Below, in pieces: positions 1-8,207 of a DNA stretch of 64,000 nt. Below the pieces are notes generated by a model, which worked only from the letters and a program-made list of their open reading frames with translations, searched no databases and had not been told where the DNA came from. The number at the start of each line of letters is the position of its first letter. The stretch's first letter is position 1. Made by a program: the position numbers and the translations under genes. The DNA is taken from positions 3,658,001 to 3,722,000 of the forward strand of contig NZ_RAPR01000001.1 of NCBI RefSeq assembly GCF_003610235.1. The letters are read 5' to 3'. The stretch comes from Catellatospora citrea. GTDB lineage: Bacteria > Actinomycetota > Actinomycetes > Mycobacteriales > Micromonosporaceae.

Positions 1-2
1 GC

Positions 3-431
3 TACGTCGTCGCGCCGCCCTCACGCCATCCCGTCACCGGTCGTCCGTACCAGTGGGCCGACCAGGCCACGCGAGTAGAGGAGGCGGCCCCCGCGCTGGT
101 GGCTGCCTGTGTCGCCGAGGTACGGCGGCGCGCGCCCGTCCGTCCCGCCGGCCACCACCAGCCCCCGCGCAGCGGGGGGGCCGCCTCCTTCCCCGACCGA
201 CTCATGACCGCGCTGGCCGCCCGAATCCACCAGGCCCCACAGGGCAAGCGGCGCGTCACCCTGTTCGGCTGTGCCCGCGGGGCCGCCCGCATGGTCGCCG
301 CAGGCCAGATGACCAGCACCGACGCCTATGACGCCCTCGTGTCGGCCTGCGACGCCGCAGGCTGGCCGTGGGCCAAGTCCACCCCGAACGCGATCCGTGA
401 AGGGTTCGCCGCAGAAGGAGTGACACTGTGA
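3..431 (+). CDS. Bifunctional DNA primase/polymerase, C-terminal fragment
   Basis: The reading frame is open from the window edge and lacks a start, so the gene begins outside. The first visible residues, YVVAPPSRHPVTGRPYQW, match the closing motif of the prim-pol domain (usual form GGGYVVAPPS.H..G..Y.W), which primes and copies DNA in replication proteins of AICEs and phages. After it come about 120 residues of Ala/Arg-rich sequence and a small helical tail. The stop codon overlaps the GTG of the DUF3631 gene by four bases (GTGA), so the two are translated together. The domain call rests on one motif, but the neighbours agree. The catalytic acidic residues are outside the window. Confidence 0.7.
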   Translation, partial: YVVAPPSRHPVTGRPYQWADQATRVEEAAPALVAACVAEVRRRAPVRPAGHHQPPRSGGAASFPDRLMTALAARIHQAPQGKRRVTLFGCARGAARMVAAGQMTSTDAYDALVSACDAAGWPWAKSTPNAIREGFAAEGVTL

Positions 432-1657
432 CCCGACCACCAGCCAAAACACGCCCCGCCGTCGACGGCGCTGCGCTCCTGGACCGCGTACACGCCACGA
501 TCGCGCGCTACTGCGTGCTGCCCTGCCCCGAAGCCGTCGACGCGGTCACGCTGTGGATCGCCGCGACGCACGCCCAGGAGGCGTGGGCGTACGCGCCGCG
601 CCTGATCATCCGGGCACCGCTGCGCCGCTGCGGCAAGTCCCGCCTGCTCGACGTGGTCGAAGCCGCGTGCCACAACCCGATGATGAGCGTCAACGCCTCC
701 CCGGCCGCGATCTACCGCACGGTCGGCATGGGCTCCACGATGACGCTGCTGCTGGACGAGTTCGACGCGATCTTCGGCGCGAAAGCCTCCGGAGACGAAG
801 ACCTGCGCGGACTGCTCAACGCCGGCCACCAGCGCGGGCGACCGGTGAGCCGCTACGACGCGGGCACCCAGCGCGTGGAGCACATCGAGACCTTCTGCAT
901 GGTCGCCATGGCCGGGATCGGCCTCGCCCCCGAAACCATCGAGGACCGGGCCGTCATCGTCAAGATGCGCCGCCGCGCCGCCGGAGAGACCGTCAAGCCC
1001 TGGCGACTGCGCCGAGACCGGCCGATCATCACCGGGCTCGCGACCGAGCTACGCGAGTGGCTCGCCCCGCACCTGGCCGAGCTGGAGACCGCCGAGCCGG
1101 TCATGCCCCTGGAGGACCGCGCCGCCGACACCTGGGAACCGCTGATCGTCATCGCCGACTTCGCCGCAGGCGACTGGCCCGAGCGCGCGCGGGCGGCCGC
1201 TGTGCTGCTCAGCGAGGAAGCCGACCGCGTAGCGACCAACTCCGACTCCGGCCGGCTGCTGGCCGACATCCGCAACGCGTTCGGCACCGAAGAGGCCCTG
1301 CCGACCGCCGGACTGCTCGCCAAGCTGCGCGCCGACGACGAAGCGCCGTGGGCGACCTGGGACAAGACCGGGCTCACCCCGATCAGGCTCGCCGCGATGC
1401 TGCGCGAGTACGACATCCGCAGCAGCAACATCCGCTTCCCCGCCCCGCTCGGCCAGACCAAGGGCTACCGGCGCGCCGACTTCACCGACGCGTGGTCGCG
1501 CTACTGCCCCGAAACCACCGACAGTGACGACAACGGTGAGTGGGACGGCTCAAGCCGTCCCACTCAAGATCCCGTCCCAGGGGTGAGCAGCGTTGGGACG
1601 GGTGGGACGGGTGGGACGGGTACCCCCCTCCCCTTGCGTCTCATCCACTCTCGGTGA
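428..1657 (+). CDS. DUF3631-type P-loop ATPase of AICE replication module
   Basis: The protein has 409 residues. A P-loop is seen at about 63-72 (APLRRCGKSR) and a Walker B strand at about 106-112 (TLLLDEF), followed by an arginine-bearing segment near 171-183 (ETIEDRAVIVKMRRR). This is the arrangement of DUF3631 proteins, which accompany prim-pol proteins in actinobacterial elements and probably act as the helicase or loader at replication initiation. The DUF3631 domain fills roughly residues 180-360. The start GTG overlaps the prim-pol stop. The last 40 residues are of low complexity and are encoded by a 9-bp tandem repeat, so this tail is unlikely to be folded. The exact role is inferred from context. 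Confidence 0.75.
   Translation: MTRPPAKTRPAVDGAALLDRVHATIARYCVLPCPEAVDAVTLWIAATHAQEAWAYAPRLIIRAPLRRCGKSRLLDVVEAACHNPMMSVNASPAAIYRTVGMGSTMTLLLDEFDAIFGAKASGDEDLRGLLNAGHQRGRPVSRYDAGTQRVEHIETFCMVAMAGIGLAPETIEDRAVIVKMRRRAAGETVKPWRLRRDRPIITGLATELREWLAPHLAELETAEPVMPLEDRAADTWEPLIVIADFAAGDWPERARAAAVLLSEEADRVATNSDSGRLLADIRNAFGTEEALPTAGLLAKLRADDEAPWATWDKTGLTPIRLAAMLREYDIRSSNIRFPAPLGQTKGYRRADFTDAWSRYCPETTDSDDNGEWDGSSRPTQDPVPGVSSVGTGGTGGTGTPLPLRLIHSR
1594..1620 (+). repeat. Three tandem 9-bp repeats
   Basis: The unit TGGGACGGG occurs three times in a row inside the 3' end of the DUF3631 gene, giving the peptide GTGGTGGTG. Further GGGAC/GTCCC words lie at 1549-1580. A G-rich direct repeat within a replication module could be an iteron-like protein-binding site or simply slippage. 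Confidence 0.6.
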
Positions 1658-1661
1658 CATC

Positions 1662-1696
1662 GAGCGTGCCCGCCCCATCCAGAGGCGGGCACGCTC
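1662..1696. terminator. Perfect 13-bp hairpin after the DUF3631 gene
   Basis: GAGCGTGCCCGCC (1662-1674) and its exact complement (1684-1696) enclose a 9-base loop. It begins 4 bases after the DUF3631 stop. There is no T-run, so it may be a weak terminator or an RNA-stabilising hairpin that separates the replication genes from xis-int. Confidence 0.55.
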
Positions 1697-1761
1697 CATC
1701 CCCGACAGTTCAGAGCAAACCAGCGCTAAACGCGAGCAACGCCCATGTAATAGACACCAAT

Positions 1762-1786
1762 CACGCTGAGATCTTGGCTCAGCGTG
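1762..1786. promoter_or_regulatory. 9-bp inverted repeat upstream of xis, possible operator
   Basis: CACGCTGAG (1762-1770) and CTCAGCGTG (1778-1786) form a perfect repeat with a 7-base centre, 35 bases before the xis start; a second small hairpin CCCTCAGGG follows. The site lies where the xis-int promoter or its operator should be. A binding protein is not identified, and an RNA leader hairpin is the alternative. Confidence 0.4.
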
Positions 1787-1821
1787 GCCCTCAGGGCCGT
1801 TTCCACTGGGGAGGAGACACA

Positions 1822-2034
1822 GTGACCACCGCAGCCATCCCGAGACAGCGCACCAGCGAAGAGAAGCTGACGCTCCCGGAAGTTCTGGCAGAACTCAAGA
1901 TCACACGCTCAACCTTCTACGACTGGCGGGCAAAGCGGCGCGCCCCTCGCTGCCTGAAGTGGCCAAACGGCGAACTGCGCGTGCGGCGCAGCGACCTAGA
2001 CGCATGGATTGAAGCCCAGGAGGAAGACCAGTGA
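1822..2034 (+). CDS. Excisionase-like helix-turn-helix protein
   Basis: A 70-residue protein starting at GTG 1822, behind a clear ribosome site (GGGGAGGAG). It carries a winged helix of the MerR/excisionase kind: LTLPEVLAELKITRSTFYDW forms the first helices and recognition helix, and WPNGELRVRRSDLDAWI the wing and last helix. Such proteins bend DNA at att sites so that the integrase can excise the element, and may also repress. The frame stays open further upstream, but only the GTG at 1822 has a good ribosome site and matches the family's length. Its stop overlaps the integrase start by four bases, the usual xis-int coupling. Confidence 0.8.
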   Translation: MTTAAIPRQRTSEEKLTLPEVLAELKITRSTFYDWRAKRRAPRCLKWPNGELRVRRSDLDAWIEAQEEDQ

Positions 2035-3467
2035 CCAACCGCCGCACCACCACCAGCCGCCCCGAACGGGGCGGCTGGTCCCTCTCTCACAAGGTGCGAG
2101 TTTGGGACCTTCGCGTGTACGAGGGAGCCAAGTCCGCAGGCAAGAAGCCCAAGAAGACCTACACGGTGCGCTGGACGGTCGAGGGCAAGGAGCACCAACA
2201 GACGTTCGCGACACGCGCCCTGGCCGATGCTGAGCGGTCCAAACTCATGGGCTACCTGAGGGAGGGCATGGCGTTCGACATAGCGACCGGCTTGCCCGAG
2301 GTGACATTGCGCGAGGCTCGCAAGCGTCCGTGGCTTGAGCACGCCTGCCAATACGTGGACATGAAGTGGCCGGCAGCAGCACCGAAGTCACGCACGGGCA
2401 TGGCGGAAACGCTGGCAACTGTGATGCCCGCGCTGCTCAGAGAGCGCGCCGGGCGACCCCCGGCCGAAGTCATCCGGGCGACCCTGTACGGCTGGGCGTT
2501 CGTCGCCCCGGCCCGGACTGAGTGCGATCCGACCTCGGAACAGGCTGCGGCGATGGAGTGGATGATGCGCAACTGCGTCGACATCGCCGAGCTGGACCAC
2601 CCCGACACGGGCGCGATGCTCGTGAGGCGGGCACTGGATCTGCTGGCGACGCTGCTGGACGGGAGCACAGCCGCCGCCAAGACCGTTTCGCGTAAACGGG
2701 CTGTCTTCTACAACTGCCTTGAGTATGCGGTTGAGCTGGGATATCTGACCGGGAACCCCATCGATCGCATCAAGTGGACCGCGCCCAAGCTCGCGGAGGC
2801 GGTTGACGATCGGGTGGTGGTCAACCACCAGCAGGCGACTGCGCTGCTCTCGGCAGTCGCGCTGTTGCCGGGGGTTGCTCGCCGGCTGGTGGCCATGTTC
2901 GCGGTCATGTACTACGCCGCACTGAGGCCGAGTGAGGCACTTGACCTGCGGGAAGAGAACATCGCTTCCCTGCCTGATGAGGGGTGGGGAGAGCTAGTTC
3001 TCACCAACTCGTCACCTCGGACGGGGACCGCCTGGACCGACTCCGGCCGGTCACGGGAGCGGCGCGAGCTGAAGCACCGCGCCAGGACTGAAACGCGCCG
3101 CGTACCCCTTCACCCGCTAGCCGTGGGCATCCTGCGGACACACATCGGCCTGTTCGGCATCGCGCCGGACGGGCGGCTGTTCGTAGGACCCCGGGGAGGA
3201 ACGATCGGGGACTCAACGTACGGGGATCTGTGGCAGAGAGCGCGAGAGATCGCGCTGACTGCCGCTGAGGCTCGCTCGCCCCTGGCGGGCCGCCCGTATG
3301 ACCTGCGCCACGCGGCTGTGTCCACGTGGCTCAACGCAGGGGTTAGTCCCGCTCAGGTGGCGGAATGGGCTGGTCACAGCGTTGCCGTCCTACTGCGGGT
3401 CTACGCCAAGTGCATCTCAGGAGGGGAGGGCGCGGCGCGCCGCCGCGTGGAGGACTCCATGGGCTGA
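2031..3467 (+). CDS. int: Site-specific tyrosine recombinase (AICE integrase)
   Basis: A 478-residue phage-type integrase. The N-terminal part (about 1-100) is an arm-binding domain with a WTVEGKEHQQTFATRALAD stretch; a SAM-like core-binding domain follows and the catalytic domain covers about 270-470. Visible active residues are R299 (AALRPSEAL), R426 in YDLRH, H449 (AGHS) and the nucleophile Y458 (RVYAKC). Tyr423 stands where many relatives have His in the HxxR box, which is common in actinobacterial integrases. The gene starts at GTG inside the xis stop and ends 149 bases before the tRNA-Tyr 3' end, its probable target. Base composition is slightly less GC-rich than the chromosomal neighbours, as expected for acquired DNA. 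Confidence 0.93.
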   Translation: MTNRRTTTSRPERGGWSLSHKVRVWDLRVYEGAKSAGKKPKKTYTVRWTVEGKEHQQTFATRALADAERSKLMGYLREGMAFDIATGLPEVTLREARKRPWLEHACQYVDMKWPAAAPKSRTGMAETLATVMPALLRERAGRPPAEVIRATLYGWAFVAPARTECDPTSEQAAAMEWMMRNCVDIAELDHPDTGAMLVRRALDLLATLLDGSTAAAKTVSRKRAVFYNCLEYAVELGYLTGNPIDRIKWTAPKLAEAVDDRVVVNHQQATALLSAVALLPGVARRLVAMFAVMYYAALRPSEALDLREENIASLPDEGWGELVLTNSSPRTGTAWTDSGRSRERRELKHRARTETRRVPLHPLAVGILRTHIGLFGIAPDGRLFVGPRGGTIGDSTYGDLWQRAREIALTAAEARSPLAGRPYDLRHAAVSTWLNAGVSPAQVAEWAGHSVAVLLRVYAKCISGGEGAARRRVEDSMG

Positions 3468-3501
3468 CGCGATGGTCAGCGCAGCGATTCGCCGCCGGAA
3501 T

Positions 3502-3521
3502 TTCCCCGCGTATTCCCCGCG
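3502..3521 (+). repeat. Paired 9-bp direct repeats near att
   Basis: TTCCCCGCG occurs at 3502-3510 and 3513-3521, one helical turn apart (11 bases), between the integrase stop and the tRNA gene. Spacing and position fit integrase or Xis arm sites, but nothing else supports this. Confidence 0.35.
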
Positions 3522-3568
3522 ACTAGCCGTAGAAGGCCGTTTCTTGCCGTACGCAGCCGGACAGCACG

Positions 3569-3609
3569 AAAGAGCCCCTGACCAGGTTTCGCCTGGTCAG
3601 GGGCTCTTT
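3569..3609. terminator. Strong bidirectional terminator between int and tRNA-Tyr
   Basis: An 18-bp perfect stem (3569-3586 with 3592-3609) has a 5-base loop. The plus strand ends in a run of T after the stem, and the minus strand ends in TTTC, so it can stop both the integrase message and the tRNA-Tyr transcript coming from the right. Confidence 0.85.
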
Positions 3610-3616
3610 TTGCTGT

Positions 3617-3700
3617 TGGTGGCGGGTAGAGGATTCGAACCTCTGTAGCTTTCGCGACGGATTTACAGTCCGCTCCCATTGGCCGCTCGGGCAACCCGCC
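3617..3700 (-). tRNA. tRNA-Tyr (anticodon GUA)
   Basis: Read on the minus strand, the acceptor stem GGCGGGT (3700-3694) pairs with ACCCGCC (3627-3621), followed by A and an encoded CCA (3620-3617). The anticodon loop CTGTAAA gives GUA. The T arm reads GGTTCGAATCC and a long variable arm (about CGCGAAAGC) makes it a class II tRNA, as expected for bacterial tRNA-Tyr. The gene is intact although an integrative element sits at its 3' side, meaning the element brought a matching 3' end. Confidence 0.95.
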
Positions 3701-3742
3701 TGGTACAGCGTCGCCAGCACCGCAGGCGATGTTGGCTCGATA

Positions 3743-3773
3743 AGGATAGCGGTATGCCGGCGACGATGTGCAA
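3743..3773 (-). promoter_or_regulatory. Candidate tRNA-Tyr promoter
   Basis: On the minus strand TTGCAC (3773-3768) and TATCCT (3748-3743) are 19 bases apart and would start transcription about 35 bases before the mature tRNA. The spacing is two bases longer than ideal. Confidence 0.35.
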
Positions 3774-3825
3774 CCGGGTTGGACCATGAGCACGGCGCGC
3801 CGCCGGATCTGCTAAAACGGTACGC

Positions 3826-4320
3826 ATGGCAGCTAACCCGTCGTTCGACATCGTCAGCAAGGTTGATCGGCAGGAGGTGGACAACGCTCTGCACCAGGCC
3901 GAGAAGGAGCTGGGCACGCGGTTCGACTTCCGTGACACGGGAGCATCCATCGCCTGGGCCGGCGAGGAGGGCGTGACCGTCCAGGCCAACACCGAGGACC
4001 GGGCGAAGGCCGCTCTGGACGTCTTCAAGGAGAAGCTGATCAAGCGCAACATCTCCCTGAAGTCGCTGGACGCCGGCGAGCCGAAGTCCTCCGGCAAGGT
4101 CTACAAGATCGATTGCAAGATCATCCAGGGTATCGACCAGGAGAAGGCCAAGGCCATCTCCAAGAAGATCCGCGACGAGGGCCCGAAGGGCGTGCAGGCG
4201 CAGATCCAGGGCGACCAGCTCCGGGTGACCGGCAAGAAGAAGGACGATCTGCAGGAGGTCATCGCCCTGCTCAAGGGAGGCGACTTCGACGTCGCCCTCC
4301 AGTTCACCAACTATCGGTAG
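3826..4320 (+). CDS. yajQ: YajQ family nucleotide-binding protein
   Basis: A 164-residue protein with the family's usual length and layout: two similar alpha/beta units, beginning [18 protein letters not shown] and later [20 protein letters not shown], ending in the [17 protein letters not shown] tail. YajQ proteins bind RNA or nucleotides; some relatives bind cyclic di-GMP and act as transcription co-effectors, but that is not established for actinobacteria. It stands alone between the tRNA-Tyr gene and a galE-like gene, with its own promoter region on the left. The same tRNA-Tyr/yajQ neighbourhood is, from memory, the SLP1 site in Streptomyces coelicolor. Confidence 0.92.
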   Translation: MAANPSFDIVSKVDRQEVDNALHQAEKELGTRFDFRDTGASIAWAGEEGVTVQANTEDRAKAALDVFKEKLIKRNISLKSLDAGEPKSSGKVYKIDCKIIQGIDQEKAKAISKKIRDEGPKGVQAQIQGDQLRVTGKKKDDLQEVIALLKGGDFDVALQFTNYR

Positions 4321-4510
4321 GTCCGGTCGGACCGCCCTCGCCAGGTCGCAGGAAGCACCGCCGACATCATGTCGACGGTGCTTCCTCCCGTTCCGCGCAC
4401 ATCGCCCCGCCACGAGGCGTCAGCTGGCCAGGCAGCCCCGGGACCTCCCGCTAGGCTGGCAGCACGGCTGGGGCCGTTCCCCTCGGGGGCACACTGGAAA
4501 GGGCGTTCAC

Positions 4511-5518
4511 GTGAAGGTTCTCATCGCGGGAGGCGCGGGATTCATCGGCAGCACGGTGGCCTCGTACCTGCTCGACTCGGGCCATGAGCCGGTGATCCTC
4601 GACAACCTTGCGACGGGCCGCCGCGAGTTCTGCGAGGGCCGCACCTTCTACGAGGGCGACATCGCCGACCCGGCGATTCTCGACCAGATCTTCGCCGAGC
4701 ACCCGGACATCGAGACGGTCGTGCACTGCGCGGCGCTGATCGTCGTTCCCGAATCGGTCGAACGCCCGGTCCACTACTACCGGGAGAACGTCGCCAAGAC
4801 GCTCGAGTTCGTCGACCACCTCATCGCCAAGGGTGTCACCAGGCTCGTGTTCAGCTCGTCGGCCGCGATCTACGAGCCGGGCGCCGACTTCAGCGTCGAC
4901 GAGGACTCCAGCGTCATGGCGGTCAGCCCGTACGCGCGGACCAAGGTGATCGTCGAGCAGATGCTGGCGGACATCGCCGCGGCCACGCCGTTGCGGGTGC
5001 TGTCGCTGCGCTACTTCAACCCGATCGGCGCCGACCCCAAGATGCGCTCCGGGCTCCAGGTGGCGTCGCCGTCGCACGCCCTGGGCAAGCTCGTCGAAGC
5101 GCACCAGGCGGGGCGCACCTTCGAGGTGACCGGGGTCGACTACCCGACCCGGGATGGCTCCGGGATCCGCGACTACGTGCACGTGTGGGATCTGGCCGCC
5201 GCCCACCTGCGGGCCCTCGAGGTGTTCGACACCATCCTGCCGGGCGGCTCGTCGCGGTACCTCGTGGTCAACCTCGGCACCGGCACCGGCACGACCGTCC
5301 TGGAACTCGTCGAGGCCTTCAACAAGGTGGTGGACCCGCCGGTCCCGGTCGGCACGGCCGCCCGCCGCGCCGGGGATTCGGCGGGCGCCTACACCCGCAG
5401 CAGCCGCGCGGCGGAGCTGCTCGGCTGGCGGGCGGAGCAGTCCGTCGAGGAGGGCATCAGGGACTCCCTGACCTGGTTCGCGCAGCGCGGGCAGATGCTG
5501 CCCGACCTCGCGGGCTAG
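4511..5518 (+). CDS. galE: UDP-glucose 4-epimerase-like protein
   Basis: A 335-residue extended short-chain dehydrogenase. The NAD-binding glycine motif GGAGFIGS is at residues 7-14, the Asp that binds the adenosine ribose follows in ILDNLATG, the catalytic Ser is in FSSSAAIY, and Tyr/Lys are in SPYARTK. RDGSGIRDYVHV is the GalE signature near residue 215-225. The enzyme would interconvert UDP-glucose and UDP-galactose for cell-wall or exopolysaccharide synthesis. GTG 4511 is chosen because GGAAAGGG lies just upstream and the Rossmann strand begins at residue 2. Gal-operon partners are absent, so a related sugar substrate is possible. Confidence 0.88.
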   Translation: MKVLIAGGAGFIGSTVASYLLDSGHEPVILDNLATGRREFCEGRTFYEGDIADPAILDQIFAEHPDIETVVHCAALIVVPESVERPVHYYRENVAKTLEFVDHLIAKGVTRLVFSSSAAIYEPGADFSVDEDSSVMAVSPYARTKVIVEQMLADIAAATPLRVLSLRYFNPIGADPKMRSGLQVASPSHALGKLVEAHQAGRTFEVTGVDYPTRDGSGIRDYVHVWDLAAAHLRALEVFDTILPGGSSRYLVVNLGTGTGTTVLELVEAFNKVVDPPVPVGTAARRAGDSAGAYTRSSRAAELLGWRAEQSVEEGIRDSLTWFAQRGQMLPDLAG

Positions 5519-5561
5519 GAGCCGTCGCACGGATCGCGCCCCTCGAACGAAGCGCACACGA

Positions 5562-5592
5562 AGAAGGCCCCGCCGGTATGGCGGGGCCTTCT
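5562..5592. terminator. Bidirectional terminator between galE and htpX
   Basis: AGAAGGCCCCGCC (5562-5574) pairs perfectly with 5580-5592 around a 5-base loop. It separates two convergent genes and can serve both. Confidence 0.8.
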
Positions 5593-5601
5593 CTGCGAGC
5601 G

Positions 5602-6477
5602 TCAGCGCATGTACTGGATGGGGCCGGAGCTGGCGGCCATCGCCTCCAGGCGCCGGACCCGCTCCTCCATCGGCGGGTGGGTGGAGAACAGCGACGCGAT
5701 GCCGCCGCCCTTCAACGGGTTGTCGATCATCAGGTGGGCCGTGCTGGCAAGCTGCCCCTCGGCGGGCAGCGGCATCTGCTGTACGCCCATGTGGATCTTC
5801 TTGAGTGCGCTGGCCAGGGCCAGTGGGTCGTTGGTGAGCTGCGCGCCTGAGGCGTCAGCCTGGAACTCCCGGCTGCGGCTGATGGCGAGCTGGATGATCG
5901 TCGCGGCCAGCGGGCCGAGGATCAGCATCATCATCAGCGCGAGCGGGTTGGGGCCGTCGTCGTCATCGCCGCCCATCGGGATGAACCAGGCGAGGTTGGC
6001 CAGCATGGTGATGATGCCGGCCAGCGCTCCGGCGACGCTGGAGATGAGGATGTCGCGGTTGTAGACGTGCGACAGCTCGTGGCCGATGACGGCGCGCAGT
6101 TCCCGGTAGTCGAGGATGCGGGTGATGCCCTCGGTCACCGCGACCGCCGCGTGCTGCGGGTTGCGGCCGGTGGCGAAGGCGTTGGGCTGCATGGTGGGGC
6201 TGACGTACAGGCGGGGCATGGGCTGTCCGGCCTGCTGGGCGAGTTCCCGCACCATCTGGTAGAGCTGAGGGAATTCGGCCTCGCTGACCGGTTGGGCGCG
6301 CATCGAGCGCAGTGCGAGCTTGTCCGAGAAGAAGTAGCTCACACCGTTCATGAGCACCGCCACGATGACGGCGATGAACAGGCCCGCGCTGCCGCCGAAC
6401 CAGTAGCCGATGCCGAGGATGATCGCTGTCAGCAGGCCCAGCAGGGCCGCCGTCTTCAAGCCGTTGTGGCTGTGCAT
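5602..6477 (-). CDS. htpX: Membrane zinc metalloprotease HtpX
   Basis: A 291-residue M48 protease. Two N-terminal membrane segments (about 9-25 and 28-48) precede a cytoplasmic catalytic domain. The zinc site is H133-E-L-S-H137, with the third ligand E204 in RSREFQADA. Two more hydrophobic stretches (about 143-165 and 180-198) lie between them, as in E. coli HtpX. It degrades misfolded membrane proteins. It lies just downstream of nuoN on the same strand, but 215 bases and a palindromic element intervene, so it probably has its own promoter. The ribosome site is GGAGGG, before ATG 6477. Confidence 0.93.
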   Translation of the reverse strand: MHSHNGLKTAALLGLLTAIILGIGYWFGGSAGLFIAVIVAVLMNGVSYFFSDKLALRSMRAQPVSEAEFPQLYQMVRELAQQAGQPMPRLYVSPTMQPNAFATGRNPQHAAVAVTEGITRILDYRELRAVIGHELSHVYNRDILISSVAGALAGIITMLANLAWFIPMGGDDDDGPNPLALMMMLILGPLAATIIQLAISRSREFQADASGAQLTNDPLALASALKKIHMGVQQMPLPAEGQLASTAHLMIDNPLKGGGIASLFSTHPPMEERVRRLEAMAASSGPIQYMR

Positions 6478-6605
6478 GCCTTCCCTCCACGAGTGGCGCG
6501 GTCAGTGGACCGCGCATCCGTTTCAACCCGTGCTTCTGGTCTCCACGTTCCCGCCGGGCGCTGTGAACATGCTGAAAACTCGGGTTTGGCGGCGGCGTCA
6601 CCGAT

Positions 6606-6672
6606 GAAGATCGCTGTTTCGTGTCAAGATCTGCGGCCAAACCCCAGGTTCTGACACCAAATAGCGATCTTC
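6606..6672. repeat. Imperfect palindrome between htpX and nuoN
   Basis: GAAGATCGCT (6606-6615) and AGCGATCTTC (6663-6672) are exact complements. Past these arms the two sides remain similar: about 24 of 31 positions match over 6606-6636 and its counterpart, including GTGTCA/TGACAC. The loop is short. It looks like a REP/MITE-type element rather than a terminator, though it follows nuoN directly. Confidence 0.65.
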
Positions 6673-6692
6673 GCCCGGAGCGGCGGCCGGGA

Positions 6693-8207
6693 TCAGCGCC
6701 AGGCGGTGACGGCGGCGTAGACCAGTTGCGGGTCCACGGTGAGGAGGAGGCCGGCGGCGGTGGCCAGGCCGAGCGCCGCCGCGGGGGCCCACGGCACGCG
6801 GGCCGGCTCGCCGGGGCCTGCGGGTGAGCGGTAGAGGGCGGCGATGGGACGCCAGTACACGGCGAGGCCGACGACCGAGACCAGCGCCACGAGCAGGGCC
6901 AGCCGGTAGGAGTCGACGCGCAGCAGGGACTGGATCACGGTGATCTTGGCGAACAGGCCGGCCAGCATCGGCGGCAGCCCGGCCAGGCCCACCAACGCGA
7001 AGGTCAGCGCGGCGGCCCGCCACGGTGCGGTCCGGCCCAGGCCGCGCAGGTCGGCCAGGGTGCCGCCGTCCGGCTCGTCCGGCCGCAGGGCCACCACCGC
7101 GCTGAACGCGGCCAGCTCCAGCACCAGGAAGAAGACGGTGTACGCGAGCGCGGCGTCGAGCAGCCCGTCGGCCTGCCCGGCCAGCGCCAGCCCGGTGAGC
7201 CCGCCCAGCGGCGCGAGGATGAACCCGGCCTGCGCGATCGAGGACCAGGCCAGCAGGCGCACCGTGCGGCGCTGGCGCAGCGCGACCAGCGTGCCGACCA
7301 GCATCGACAGGGCGGCCAGCACGGACAGGGTGATGCCCGCGGTGATGAACATGCCGCGGTCGTCGCCCGCCGCGCCGGTGACCAGGACACCGTCGACGAC
7401 GATCAGGATCGCCACGACGCCGCCCAGCTTGGAGGCGGTGGACAGGAACGCGGCGACGGGCACCGGCGCGCCCTCGTAGGTGGCCGGGGCCCAGGCGTGC
7501 AGCGGTGCGGCGGCGACCTTGAAACCGAGGCCGACCAGGATCAGCGCCAGGCCGGTGAGCGCCACGGGACGCCACTGGCCGGTGGCGAACAGTGGCGCCG
7601 AGACCAGCCCGCGCAGCTGCACGGTGCCCGAGGCGAGGTAGAGCAGCGCCGCGCCGAGCAGGGTCACCGCGGTCGCGGCCACGCTGTTGGCGAAGAACGT
7701 CACCGCGGCCGCGGCGGCCTCGCCGGCCCGCCGCCGGTGCAGCGCGACCAGGGCGTACAGCGGGATGGTCAGCGTCTCCAGGGCCACGATGAGGGTGATC
7801 AGGTCGCCGGCCGCGGCCAGCGCGACACCGCCGGTCATCGCGCACGCGAACAGGAAGACCGTCTCGCCGGCGGGCGCGTCGCCGCGGCGCAGAGCCGGGA
7901 CGTAGAGCAGCAGCGCGCCCACGGTCAGCGCCGCGACCAGCACCGACACCAGGCGGGCGCGGGAGTCGAAGACAAGCGCGCAGTCCACCGGCATGATCGC
8001 GTCGCTGCCGGGCGCGGCGAGCCCGGCGCAGAAGGTGCCGATCTGGCGCGGGACGGTGGCGGCGGCGGTCACCGCGGTGGCCACCGCGCCGAGCAGGCCG
8101 ACGCCGAGCGGCCAGCGCCAGCGCGGTTGCGTGATCAGGTCGACGACCAGCACCGCGAGCGCGGTCCCGGCGGCGACCAGCAGGGGCAGCATCAGCTGGA
8201 GGTTCAC
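6693..8207 (-). CDS. nuoN: NADH-quinone oxidoreductase-type subunit N
   Basis: A 504-residue antiporter-like proton channel with about 14 membrane helices. The paired charged residues of this family are visible: E144 in ALETLTIPL and K230 in GLGFKVAAAPLHAWAP. GLPPMLAGLFAK near the end is the second discontinuous helix. In complex I it forms the channel next to the connecting arm. Start GTG 8207 overlaps the nuoM stop by four bases (GTGA); the long frame upstream of it is only nuoM read out of frame. It is the last gene of the nuoIJKLMN run. Confidence 0.92.
   Translation of the reverse strand: MNLQLMLPLLVAAGTALAVLVVDLITQPRWRWPLGVGLLGAVATAVTAAATVPRQIGTFCAGLAAPGSDAIMPVDCALVFDSRARLVSVLVAALTVGALLLYVPALRRGDAPAGETVFLFACAMTGGVALAAAGDLITLIVALETLTIPLYALVALHRRRAGEAAAAAVTFFANSVAATAVTLLGAALLYLASGTVQLRGLVSAPLFATGQWRPVALTGLALILVGLGFKVAAAPLHAWAPATYEGAPVPVAAFLSTASKLGGVVAILIVVDGVLVTGAAGDDRGMFITAGITLSVLAALSMLVGTLVALRQRRTVRLLAWSSIAQAGFILAPLGGLTGLALAGQADGLLDAALAYTVFFLVLELAAFSAVVALRPDEPDGGTLADLRGLGRTAPWRAAALTFALVGLAGLPPMLAGLFAKITVIQSLLRVDSYRLALLVALVSVVGLAVYWRPIAALYRSPAGPGEPARVPWAPAAALGLATAAGLLLTVDPQLVYAAVTAWR

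Larger units (their letters stand above)
1..3640 (+). mobile_element. Integrase end of an actinobacterial integrative element (AICE) in tRNA-Tyr
   Basis: The genes run prim-pol fragment, DUF3631 ATPase, Xis-like protein, tyrosine integrase, all on the plus strand and coupled by 4-bp overlaps, and the integrase ends about 150 bases from the 3' end of a tRNA-Tyr gene. This is the rep-xis-int-att order of AICEs such as pSAM2 and SLP1; SLP1 is known to use a tRNA-Tyr gene. The right boundary is placed only roughly: the crossover is expected in the 3' half of the tRNA gene. The other end and the transfer genes lie before base 1, so the matching att copy cannot be seen. Confidence 0.75.

Noticed and set aside
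45..331. Alternative short frames at the left edge
   Set aside because: The frame from base 3 contains the prim-pol motif and ends in coupling with DUF3631; the others overlap it without support.
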